Source of the DNA: Streptantibioticus ferralitis
Lineage (GTDB): Bacteria; Actinomycetota; Actinomycetes; Streptomycetales; Streptomycetaceae
NCBI RefSeq assembly: GCF_029223525.1
Contig: NZ_JARHTQ010000016.1
Location: 62,001-126,000 of the forward strand
Length of the DNA stretch: 64,000 nucleotides
Direction of reading: 5' to 3'
In this document: piece by piece, positions 50,901 through 58,293 of the stretch
Position numbering within the stretch: the first letter of the stretch is position 1
Layout of the letters: each line of letters opens with the position of its first letter
Program-made: the position numbers and the translations under genes
Notes under the pieces: model-generated
Told to the model about the DNA's origin: nothing
The model's database searches: none
What the model saw: only the letters and a program-made list of their open reading frames with translations

Positions 50901-52121
50901 ATGAGCAATCAGGCCGATGAGCTACGGGATCTGCCGTTCCCGCGTTCAGCGCCGATGGAGCCCCCGGTGGAGTGGGCCGAGCTGCGGGAGAAGTGCCCGT
51001 TCGCGGCCGTGCGGCTGCCGAGCGGCGACCGGGCGCGGATGCTGACCCGGTACGAGGACGTGCGCAAGGTGCTGACCGATCCGCGGTTCAGCCGGGACCT
51101 GGCCCGCCCGGACGCTGCTCGGCTGACCACCGCCGGGGATCAGGGGTTCATGAACGCCAGGCGGCCGGGTGTGGACATCACCGACGGGCCGGGACACACC
51201 CGCTGGCGCAGGCTGGTGGGCCGCACGTTCACCATGAAGCGGGTGGAGGGGCTGCGGCCGCGGATCGGTGCGATGGTCGACGAACTGCTCGACGCGATGA
51301 CGGCCCATCAGGGGCGGCCGGTGGATCTGGTGCCGAACCTGGCGCTTCCGCTGCCGGTCGGGGTGATCTGTGAACTGCTCGGCGTCCCGGCCTCGGACCA
51401 GGGCCGGTTCACCGAGTGGGCGAACCAGATGCTGAGCCTGACCCGCTACGACGCGGATGAAGTGGCGGCCGGGCGGGCGGAGTTCGCCGCCTACATGACC
51501 GGCCTGATCGCGGCCAAGCGCGCCGAGCCGGGCGATGACCTGCTCAGCGAGCTGATCTCGGTGACCGATGCCGAGGACGGTCGGCTCAGCGAGGCGGAGC
51601 TGCTGGCGACGTCGATGAGCCTGCTGGCGGCCGGTCACGAGACGACCGCGAGCATGATCGGCAAGATGGCCGCGATCCTGCTGTCGCACCGCGAACGGTA
51701 CGAGACGCTGTTGGCCGACCCCTCGCTGGTGCCGGCGGCGGTCGAGGAGGTCATCCGCTTCGACGCGATGTCGGAGTTCGGCCTGCCCCGCTACGCCACC
51801 GAGACCGTCGAGGTCGGCGAGAGCGTGGTGGAGAAGGGCACCACGGTGCTGCTGAGTCTGCAGGCGGCCAACCGGGACCAGAGCGTCTTCGCCTCGCCGG
51901 AGACGTGGGACGCGCACCGCGGCGACAACCACCACCTCGGTTTCAGCGCGGGCGCCCACTTCTGCATGGGGTCGCCGCTGGCCAGGGTCGAGCTCCAGGA
52001 GGTCCTGGCCGGGCTGCTGAGGCGGCTGCCGACGCTGCGGCTGGCAGTGCCGGCTGAGCAGTTGCGACGTCGTGAGGGGCTGCTGGTCGGCGGTTACGAG
52101 TCAGTCCCGGTGACCTGGTGA
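50901..52121 (+). CDS. Class I cytochrome P450
   Basis: The 406-residue soluble monooxygenase has all key motifs: I-helix LLAAGHETTAS near residue 247 (the Glu-Thr pair is the oxygen-activation site), ExxR in AVEEVIRF, and the heme loop HLGFSAGAHFCMGSPLARVE with the proximal Cys near residue 355. Such bacterial enzymes take electrons from a ferredoxin and its reductase, both encoded just downstream (52640 and 52834). ATG 50901 follows AAGGAG. The stop overlaps the next membrane gene. Substrate is unknown; the upstream peptide gene and the divergent exporter are context clues. Confidence 0.92.
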   Translation: MSNQADELRDLPFPRSAPMEPPVEWAELREKCPFAAVRLPSGDRARMLTRYEDVRKVLTDPRFSRDLARPDAARLTTAGDQGFMNARRPGVDITDGPGHTRWRRLVGRTFTMKRVEGLRPRIGAMVDELLDAMTAHQGRPVDLVPNLALPLPVGVICELLGVPASDQGRFTEWANQMLSLTRYDADEVAAGRAEFAAYMTGLIAAKRAEPGDDLLSELISVTDAEDGRLSEAELLATSMSLLAAGHETTASMIGKMAAILLSHRERYETLLADPSLVPAAVEEVIRFDAMSEFGLPRYATETVEVGESVVEKGTTVLLSLQAANRDQSVFASPETWDAHRGDNHHLGFSAGAHFCMGSPLARVELQEVLAGLLRRLPTLRLAVPAEQLRRREGLLVGGYESVPVTW

Positions 52122-52588
52122 ACGCGGAGAACCCCGCGAACCCGACGACCACCGCGAAGACGGTGAGCACGGTCGACGCGGCGAAGGACGACACAGCCGG
52201 CGGCCGTCGCCCGCGCCGTCCGTGGATCTTCCTGGTAGCGGGTCTGGGCATCGGCACGATGTGGTCGCTCAACGACTTCCGGCCGGACCCGTACCACCTG
52301 CTCCGCCTGGCCGTCGTGCTGTTCGTCGGGCTGCCGACGGTGGTCCTGACGCACCGCTGGTGGCTACGGCGCACCGGCCGCGCCCCCAGCCGTCAACTGC
52401 CGCTGCGCTGGCTGATGCTCGGCAAGCTCGTCCTGCTCGGTATCGCATCCGCGTTGACGGCGCTGCTGACCGGGACAACCCGCTACCCCTACACCATCAC
52501 CGGCGCCCTGCTGCTGGTGCTGACCGTCGTTGTCGGCCACTGGGCAGCCACCCGGCAGACCCCGTCCGCCGACCGCGACGCCACCTGA
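52118..52588 (+). CDS. Membrane protein in the P450 operon
   Basis: The 156-residue product has about 40 polar residues, then about four hydrophobic segments (IFLVAGLGIGTMWSLNDF, LLRLAVVLFVGLPTVVLTH, LMLGKLVLLGIASALTALL, ITGALLLVLTVVVGHWAA). The GTG start overlaps the P450 stop by 4 bases. I do not recognise the family. Translational coupling to the P450 suggests a partner, immunity-type or export-assisting role, none of which is proven. Confidence 0.78.
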   Translation: MNAENPANPTTTAKTVSTVDAAKDDTAGGRRPRRPWIFLVAGLGIGTMWSLNDFRPDPYHLLRLAVVLFVGLPTVVLTHRWWLRRTGRAPSRQLPLRWLMLGKLVLLGIASALTALLTGTTRYPYTITGALLLVLTVVVGHWAATRQTPSADRDAT

Positions 52589-52639
52589 ACCGCCCCCCCG
52601 CCTGACAAATCCACCCCACACCCGTTGGAGGACTGAACG

Positions 52640-52837
52640 ATGCGAGTGATCACCGAAGAGGACAAGTGCTGCGGCAGCGGCCTGTGCGTCATAGCCGCCC
52701 CCGAGCTCTTCGACCAGCGCGACAGCGACGGCGTGGTCGTGGTTCTCGACGAAACCCCCGGCGCCGACCGGCACGACGCGGTCCGCAAGGCCGTCGCCGC
52801 CTGCCCCGCGGCCGCCATCAGGTTGGCCCGGCAATGA
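52640..52837 (+). CDS. [3Fe-4S] ferredoxin of the P450 system
   Basis: The 65-residue ferredoxin has the three-Cys pattern KCCGSGLC (C-x5-C, counting the first of the two adjacent Cys or the next) and ACPAAAI near the end, typical of ferredoxins that donate to actinobacterial P450s. GTTGGAGGAC precedes ATG 52640. Its stop overlaps the reductase start (ATGA). It should shuttle electrons from the reductase to the P450 at 50901. Confidence 0.9.
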   Translation: MRVITEEDKCCGSGLCVIAAPELFDQRDSDGVVVVLDETPGADRHDAVRKAVAACPAAAIRLARQ

Positions 52838-54078
52838 CCACGCCACACCGGATCCTCATCATCGGCGCCTCACTCGGCGGCCTGAGCACCGCCGAGGCGC
52901 TGCGCCGGGAAGGCTACGACGGCACCGTCACCCTGGTCGGCGCAGAGCCCCACCTGCCCTACGACCGCCCGCCCCTGTCCAAACAGGTCCTCGCCGGAAC
53001 CTGGGACCCCGACCGCGCCCAACTGCCCGCCGCCGCACAACTCGACGGCCTCGACATCGAGTTGCTGATGAAACAGGAGGCCGTCGGCCTGCGCCCGGCG
53101 GAACGTGTGGTCCAGCTGCGCGACGGGGAACGGTTGCGCTACGACACGCTGGTGATCGCCACCGGACTGCGGCCACGATGGCTCCCCGGTTCGCGGCAAC
53201 TGGACGGGGTGCATGTGGTGCGCACGCTGGATGATGCGCTCGCCCTGCGGCAGACCCTGCGGCAGGGCCCGCGCCTGGTCGTCGTCGGCGGCGGTTTCAT
53301 CGGCATGGAAGTCGCCGCCACCGCCCGGAGTCTGGGCGTGGAGGTGACGGTGGTCGACCCCCATGCCCATCCCCTGGCCGGTCGGCTCGGCGGCGTGGTG
53401 GGCGACGCGGTGCTGGGACTCCACCGCGACCACGGCGTCCGCTTCCGCCTCGGGCAACGCGTCTCAGGACTCGCGGCCGATGGCAACCGCAGCGTCGTCG
53501 GCGTCCTCCTCGCGGACGGCTCCGTGATCGACGCCGACGCGGTGGTCCTCGGCTTGGGCTCGATCCCGACCACGCAGTGGTTGAAGGGCAGCGGAGTCCC
53601 GGTCGGCGACGGGGTGTTGTGCGACCAGTACTGCGCCGCCGCACCGGGCATCTACGCGGTCGGCGACATCGCCAACTGGCTCGATGTGCACTCCGGTCGG
53701 CGCCGCAGGGTCGAGCACCGCACCAACGCCAGTGAACAGGCGGTCGCCGTCGCCCGGAACATCCTCGCCGACCACGACAAGCAGACCGCCTACACGCCCA
53801 CCCCGTATCTGTGGTCGGACCAGTTCGACTGCCGGATCCAGTGCTATGGCTGGGCCGACGAGGGCCAGGAGGTGCACGTGGTCGAAGGAGATCCGGCGGG
53901 GCGCAAGTTCATCGCCCTCCACCGCGACCACGGCCGCGTCATGGCGGTGGTCGGGATGAACTCCGCCCGTGGCATGCGCAGCCACCTCGGCGCACTCGGC
54001 AGCACCGCCGACCCTGTCGGTCCGAGTAGGGCCCAGGTCGTCAACCCGGCCTCCACCCGCGGTCAAACCGCGGACTGA
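52834..54078 (+). CDS. NAD(P)H-dependent ferredoxin reductase
   Basis: The 414-residue FAD flavoprotein (putidaredoxin-reductase type) has the FAD motif RILIIGASLGGLSTAEALR, the early PYDRPPLSK motif, the NAD(P) motif LVVVGGGFIGMEVAATARSLG, and the late FAD motif GIYAVGDIANW. ATG 52834 overlaps the ferredoxin stop. It supplies electrons to that ferredoxin and then to the P450. The last 25 residues after LGALGSTADP are low-complexity and probably disordered. Confidence 0.9.
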   Translation: MTTPHRILIIGASLGGLSTAEALRREGYDGTVTLVGAEPHLPYDRPPLSKQVLAGTWDPDRAQLPAAAQLDGLDIELLMKQEAVGLRPAERVVQLRDGERLRYDTLVIATGLRPRWLPGSRQLDGVHVVRTLDDALALRQTLRQGPRLVVVGGGFIGMEVAATARSLGVEVTVVDPHAHPLAGRLGGVVGDAVLGLHRDHGVRFRLGQRVSGLAADGNRSVVGVLLADGSVIDADAVVLGLGSIPTTQWLKGSGVPVGDGVLCDQYCAAAPGIYAVGDIANWLDVHSGRRRRVEHRTNASEQAVAVARNILADHDKQTAYTPTPYLWSDQFDCRIQCYGWADEGQEVHVVEGDPAGRKFIALHRDHGRVMAVVGMNSARGMRSHLGALGSTADPVGPSRAQVVNPASTRGQTAD

Positions 54079-54178
54079 GGCCCACCCGGTACCGCCCCGC
54101 CTACGGTGAATTCCGGTCGATGAAAGCGGCGACAGCCGATCGACAAGAAAGTCCGACATCAAGGCAAGGAGGCCCACC

Positions 54179-54346
54179 ATGTTTATCGCCCACTACATCT
54201 CCGGATGGCTCGGCATCCCGGCCGGAATCGTGATCGCCGCCCTGTTCATCCTGCGCAAGCGCGGCAAGGCGCTACAAGCCCGCCGCAAGCAGGCCCGAGC
54301 CGCCAACGCCAGCCGGCCCGCACCGGTGAATCCCACCGAGCAGTGA
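54179..54346 (+). CDS. 55-residue single-helix membrane peptide
   Basis: ATG 54179 lies 7 bases after a perfect AAGGAGG. The product starts MFIAHYISGWLGIPAGIVIAALFIL (one membrane helix), then a highly basic stretch (RKRGKALQARRKQAR) and a short polar tail ending NPTEQ. It has no recognised family. It follows the ferredoxin reductase by 100 bases and is followed by a strong terminator, so it may be the last gene of the P450 cassette or stand alone. Confidence 0.65.
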   Translation: MFIAHYISGWLGIPAGIVIAALFILRKRGKALQARRKQARAANASRPAPVNPTEQ

Positions 54347-54421
54347 CCGAACGAAGCGGCGTCCACCGGCCCCGCGTCCGGGCCCCAATCGGCGCCCCCC
54401 GGAAAGACTTAGACAACAACC

Positions 54422-54448
54422 AAGCCCCAGGTCGCTGACCTGGGGCTT
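54422..54448 (+). terminator. Terminator after the small membrane peptide gene
   Basis: Perfect 12-bp arms AAGCCCCAGGTC and GACCTGGGGCTT enclose loop GCT, 76 bases after the stop at 54346. It is the third copy of a similar hairpin in the window. A tRNA-like 3' end on the opposite strand begins 6 bases further on, so the hairpin may instead terminate that former transcript. Confidence 0.75.
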
Positions 54449-54453
54449 CGTCA

Positions 54454-54530
54454 TGGACCGGGTGACGGGAATCAAACCCGCGCTATGAGCCTGGGACTCA
54501 CGGGTGCGTACGGCGCCCATCGCCTTACTG
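54454..54530 (-). other. Degenerate tRNA-like 3' part ending in CCA
   Basis: On the minus strand the sequence GCGGGTTTGATTCCCGT forms a T-arm with a 5-bp stem and 7-base loop (C56 of the usual TTC changed to T). It is followed by CACCCGG, a discriminator T and CCA, and then by the 54422-54448 hairpin. Upstream, GTGAG and CTCAT can pair around a 7-base loop, but no 5' strand complementary to CACCCGG is present, and the variable region is too short. It is a pseudo-tRNA or an old attachment site rather than a working gene. No integrase is seen nearby. Confidence 0.4.
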
Positions 54531-54639
54531 GCCCGCACAGACGCCTGTGGGGCCCGCACTCCCGCAGCATCTCCGATTGCCACCGCCGACCGATGTCATT
54601 GCTTGCCCCCGGCGCCTGACAATCCCCGCAGAAAGGCGC

Positions 54640-56298
54640 TCAGTTGGAGAAGTCCTGGGTGAGCCAGACCGTGCCGTTGGGGTCCCGGTAGACGGCAATG
54701 CCGACGTGGGTGAACGTGCTGCTGAGGATGTTCTGGCGGTGGCCGTCGTTGGGCGGTTGCTCGTTCAACATGGCCTGCGTGAGGTTGACGGCGGCCGTGG
54801 CGATCTGCTGGGCATCCGGTCCCGCGGATGCCTGCCCGATGTTCTCTCCTGCGGCGCCCCACTGGACGCCCGCAGCTGTCTCCCTGCCTCCCAGCGGGGC
54901 TTCGCCTGGGCACTGGTGGGAGAGGCCGCATCCGTTGTCCATCGCGGAGTTGTGTCCGGTCGCGCTGTGGGTGAGGCCGGTGGTGATGGTGTAGGGCGGC
55001 AGGCCGTGGGCGGCTCGTGCCTGGTTGATCAGGGCGAGGACCTGCGCGGCCGGGTCGGATTCGGCGAGCGGCCGGGTGGCTGGCGGGTTCGAGGCGGTGG
55101 GGGTCGGTGTGGCCGTCGGGGACGGTTCGGCTGTGCGCGGCGCGACGGTCGGTGTCCGGCTCGGGGAGGCCGTGGGCGGGTGGGTGGTCGGGTGCGAAGG
55201 GGTATGCGGTGGCGCGCTGGCTATCGGCGCCGTCTTCACCAGCACCGGCTGGGTGGCGGCGGTGGAGTTCACCGTGTGGTGGTCGTCCGGTGAGCCGAGA
55301 GCCACGGATATCACGGTGGCCGCAGCCGTCACCGCGGCGCCTCCAGCGAGCATGTGCGCGCCTCGGGGCCGGACCCTCGGACGGCGGTGGCCGCCGAACT
55401 GCCTGCCACCCCGGCTGCTCGGGCGGTGTGCCGCATGCCGTGCCACCGTCGGGGGCCTGGTGTTCGAACCGCTCAACTGGACCGCTGGGCTGAAGAGCGG
55501 GCCGCCGTGGCCTGCTTGGGCCGCGGACCAGGCCAGAGCGGCGGTCGGTGGTACCAGAGCGATGCCGACGAGGAGGCTTTGCGCCGGTATCAGGGTGCTG
55601 CGCCGACCTGAGCAGGCCCTGCAGTCGCGGACATGGCGGGATATGCGCTTGCGCCACAGCGTGGACGGAACACCGTCCCACCGTGCCACGACGGGCTCCA
55701 ACCGCGGACAGCGCGATGTCGCCGACAGCGCGCGCACCACCAACCGGGCGGCCTCCAGCTGCGCCTTCATCCGCTGCACCCGGACCGCGACGAACCGCGA
55801 CGGCAGCTTCAAGGCGGCGGCCACTTCCGAGCGGGTCAGCTCACCTGCGGCCTCCAGCCACCACAACGACAGCAGCGCGCGATCGTCCTCGTCGAGCCAC
55901 CGGGTCGCCTCGGCGACCTCCCGGCGCTGACCGGAAAGCCCCAGGCGGATGATGGTCAGATCGACGAAGTCCGCTCCAGGATCGGCCAGTTCGACCACCT
56001 CGTCGACCCTGCTATCCCTGGCCGACGCCTGTTTGCTGTGCCAGTGCCGACGTATCTCGTTCATCGTCACGGCCACCAGCCAGGCGCGGAAGCGGTGGGG
56101 TTTGCGAAGGCCGGCCATTCCGTCCAGTGCGCGCAGCATGGTCTCCTGCACCACGTCGTCGACATCCGCGTGACCGTGCAGTGCGCGTCCGACGATGTTG
56201 TAGACCAGCGGTAGATATTCGGCGATCAGCTCGTTCTGCGCCCGCTCGTCCCCTGCCTGCGCGTTCGCGACGACCGTGGCCTCACGCTCTGGTGTCAT
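54640..56298 (-). CDS. ECF-type sigma factor fused to zinc-motif, membrane and CAP (SCP) domains
   Basis: The 552-residue product begins with sigma region 2 (LIAEYLPLVYNIVGRALHGHADVDDVVQETMLRALDGM, HRFRAWLVAVTMNEIRRHW) and region 4 (WLEAAGELTRSEVAAALKLPSRFVAVRVQRMKAQLEAAR). A zinc-finger-like HVRDCRAC follows, as in anti-sigma factors. Two hydrophobic segments (LLVGIALVPPTAALAWSAA; MLAGGAAVTAAATVISVAL) lie on either side of a basic linker, then a long Pro/Thr linker and a C-terminal CAP domain (LINQARAAHGLPPYT, HSATGHNSAMDNGC, NDGHRQNILSS). ATG 56298 follows AGGGAGCGAGGACGG. ECF proteins with such extensions are known; the extension probably ties sigma activity to a signal at or outside the membrane. 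Confidence 0.85.
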   Translation of the reverse strand: MTPEREATVVANAQAGDERAQNELIAEYLPLVYNIVGRALHGHADVDDVVQETMLRALDGMAGLRKPHRFRAWLVAVTMNEIRRHWHSKQASARDSRVDEVVELADPGADFVDLTIIRLGLSGQRREVAEATRWLDEDDRALLSLWWLEAAGELTRSEVAAALKLPSRFVAVRVQRMKAQLEAARLVVRALSATSRCPRLEPVVARWDGVPSTLWRKRISRHVRDCRACSGRRSTLIPAQSLLVGIALVPPTAALAWSAAQAGHGGPLFSPAVQLSGSNTRPPTVARHAAHRPSSRGGRQFGGHRRPRVRPRGAHMLAGGAAVTAAATVISVALGSPDDHHTVNSTAATQPVLVKTAPIASAPPHTPSHPTTHPPTASPSRTPTVAPRTAEPSPTATPTPTASNPPATRPLAESDPAAQVLALINQARAAHGLPPYTITTGLTHSATGHNSAMDNGCGLSHQCPGEAPLGGRETAAGVQWGAAGENIGQASAGPDAQQIATAAVNLTQAMLNEQPPNDGHRQNILSSTFTHVGIAVYRDPNGTVWLTQDFSN

Positions 56299-57106
56299 TT
56301 CCGTCCTCGCTCCCTGTCGCAACGTGTCCGCATGCCTTCGATACCTGGGAGACCCTGACAGGGCAGGCCGGATAACAGAAACCTTGAAATTCTTCTCCGG
56401 GCTTCTCTGGAGCCCCTCGACGAGTCGCCTAATTCCGCCACATCAGTGCCACATTGCCGGTGTTGTAAGGACATTTAGGCCCTCTGCCGGGTTTGCCGCG
56501 CGCCATCGGCGATGACGTCACGCGCCGTTGTGGATTGGCTGCGGTGTGCATCGCGATTGAATGGCGCAAGTGCCGGCAATGTGCTGCGAGCTGCGGCGCC
56601 GCAGGCCGCACGGCCCCTCCAGGCCCGCGTCCCGACCAACAGAGGTTGTGACGTAGGCCACTTGGGGCTTGATCGGAGCGCCTGACCCGGCTAACTTCCT
56701 CTGCTCATTGGACATGCCTTCGAAAGCGTCCAGTTCACTACAGCTCCGGCAGCTCTGAATTCCTCAGGGGCGCTGCCGATTTCCCCCCACGTTCCGGGAC
56801 CGCCCGCGAAGCATTCGCCGTTGTCAAACGATGCGCCGCGGACTGTTCCCATCACCTCAGGCAGGTAGGGCCGTTGTTGACTTCGTCTCGATCGCGCGGA
56901 AACCACGTACGGCGCGTCTTCACCGGCTGACCGCCAAGGCAAGTACCCACGTCCATCCCCCCCGTTGGGCAACGCGCTGGCACGCGGCGGGGCTTGACGA
57001 CACATACCCACCGGCGCTGGGGCACCGGCCCGTTCGGCTTTCAGGGGCGCTCCGAAGGCGTCCATTCCAGGCTGTCAGGCACATGCCATCCCGAAGGAGA
57101 ACATCA
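56299..57106. other. Gap of about 800 bases between divergent genes
   Basis: No convincing gene is visible; the frame of the following protease is open from 56831, but that part is not protein-like and has no ribosome site. A 14-base palindrome CTGCGGCGCCGCAG occurs at 56591-56604. Promoters for the sigma-CAP gene and the papain-like gene must lie here. Confidence 0.45.
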
Positions 57107-58087
57107 ATGTCTCGTGCTTCCCACAAGTGGAAGACCATCAGCGGTAAGGCACGTGCTGCCATCGCGCTTGCCTCGGCCGGGACGATCGTGGCCGTGGCCG
57201 TCGGGGTCTCCTCGGCGAGCACCGTCGTGCCCGGTCACGACCAGGCCCCCAGTCAGGCACCGCGGGCTGCGAGCGGAAAAAGGCACCCGTTCGGTCTCGG
57301 CGCTGTGCCGTCCAAGTCGGCGTGGCGCCAGTCCATGCTGCGTCAGTCCGTCGAGCCACGACTGGAGGCCACCGCTCCGCGGCCGACCATCGACGCCACC
57401 AAGCCGAAGAAGAAGCGCCAGGCCCTTCCCGCCAGCGTCGATCTGACCAAGTACGCCGCCACGCCAGGCGATCAGGGCCAGGTCGGCGCCTGCGTCGCGT
57501 GGTCCATCGACTACTCGGCCTACAGCATCCTGGAGCACGAGCAGGGGATCTCCGGCGGACCCCAGGCGCCCATGTACACCTACTCCCAGATCGTCCAGGG
57601 ACAGAACGTGGGCACCTCGCCGGAGCAGCACTTCCAGATCGCCACCACGCAAGGAGTCGACTCCAAGTCCGACTACTCGCAGGGCGACTTCGACTACACC
57701 ACCCAACCGACCGCGAACGAGATAGCCAACGCGGCGAAGTGGAAGCTGTCCGGTTACACCCCGCTGCACACGGGCAACCAGATCAAGAACGATGTGGAAT
57801 CGGCCCTCAGCCAGCGGGAGCCGGTCACCATCGCGATTCCGGTGTACGACAGCTTCTTCTACCTCACCCGGCAGCAGGCCGCTTCCTACGCGTACTACCC
57901 GGCCTCCGGCGAACAGTTCGCGGGCGGCCATGAGATCACCATCGTCGGCTACAACAGCAAGGGCGTGCGGGTCGAGAACTCCTGGGGCAGGGGCTGGGGC
58001 GACCACGGATACATCAACCTCTCCTGGAACTACCTGGCCAACCAGGTATGGGAAGCCAACGCCGTCGGCAAGCTCATCAAGCGGTGA
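57107..58087 (+). CDS. Secreted papain-like (C1A) cysteine protease
   Basis: The 326-residue protein has a signal sequence (RAAIALASAGTIVAVAVGVSSAS), about 90 residues of pro or linker sequence, and a papain-fold domain starting LPASVDLTKYAATPGDQGQVGACVAWSIDYSAYS, where Cys of GAC is the nucleophile. The His is in AGGHEITIVGYNSKG and the Asn in VENSWGRGWGDHGYINLSW. The triad is complete. A good GAAGGAGAAC precedes ATG 57107. Secreted papain-like proteins are rare in streptomycetes compared with serine proteases. It is divergent from the sigma-CAP gene and could be one of its targets, which is speculation. Confidence 0.88.
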   Translation: MSRASHKWKTISGKARAAIALASAGTIVAVAVGVSSASTVVPGHDQAPSQAPRAASGKRHPFGLGAVPSKSAWRQSMLRQSVEPRLEATAPRPTIDATKPKKKRQALPASVDLTKYAATPGDQGQVGACVAWSIDYSAYSILEHEQGISGGPQAPMYTYSQIVQGQNVGTSPEQHFQIATTQGVDSKSDYSQGDFDYTTQPTANEIANAAKWKLSGYTPLHTGNQIKNDVESALSQREPVTIAIPVYDSFFYLTRQQAASYAYYPASGEQFAGGHEITIVGYNSKGVRVENSWGRGWGDHGYINLSWNYLANQVWEANAVGKLIKR

Positions 58088-58125
58088 GGTCTCAGCAGGG
58101 CCGACTCGGCTGAACGGTCCGTCCT

Positions 58126-58163
58126 CGTCGGGGCTGGCCGCATTGCCGCGGGCAGCCCCGACG
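58126..58163. terminator. First hairpin after the papain-like gene
   Basis: Arms CGTCGGGGCTG (58126-58136) and CAGCCCCGACG (58153-58163) pair perfectly. It lies about 40 bases after the protease stop in the convergent gap before the PBP gene. Confidence 0.65.
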
Positions 58164-58197
58164 GTGGCGGCCACCGCACACCGCCTTCCCGTACCTC

Positions 58198-58253
58198 GGT
58201 TGCCCGTCGCTTACCGCCGCTGCTGGTGTGGCAGGGGCGTGCGACGGGCAACC
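58198..58253. terminator. Second hairpin in the protease/PBP convergent gap
   Basis: Arms GGTTGCCCGTCGC (58198-58210) and GCGACGGGCAACC (58241-58253) are perfect 13-bp complements around a 30-base loop. It lies 41 bases past the PBP stop (minus strand) and is probably its terminator. Confidence 0.6.
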
Positions 58254-58293
58254 GCGGCGGTTCCGCATGTCGGCGAGTACCCGCGGTGGGGAA

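Noticed and set aside
54454-54530. A functional tRNA gene
   Set aside because: No 5' acceptor strand pairs with the 3' strand, the T-loop has a changed invariant base, and the variable region is too short.
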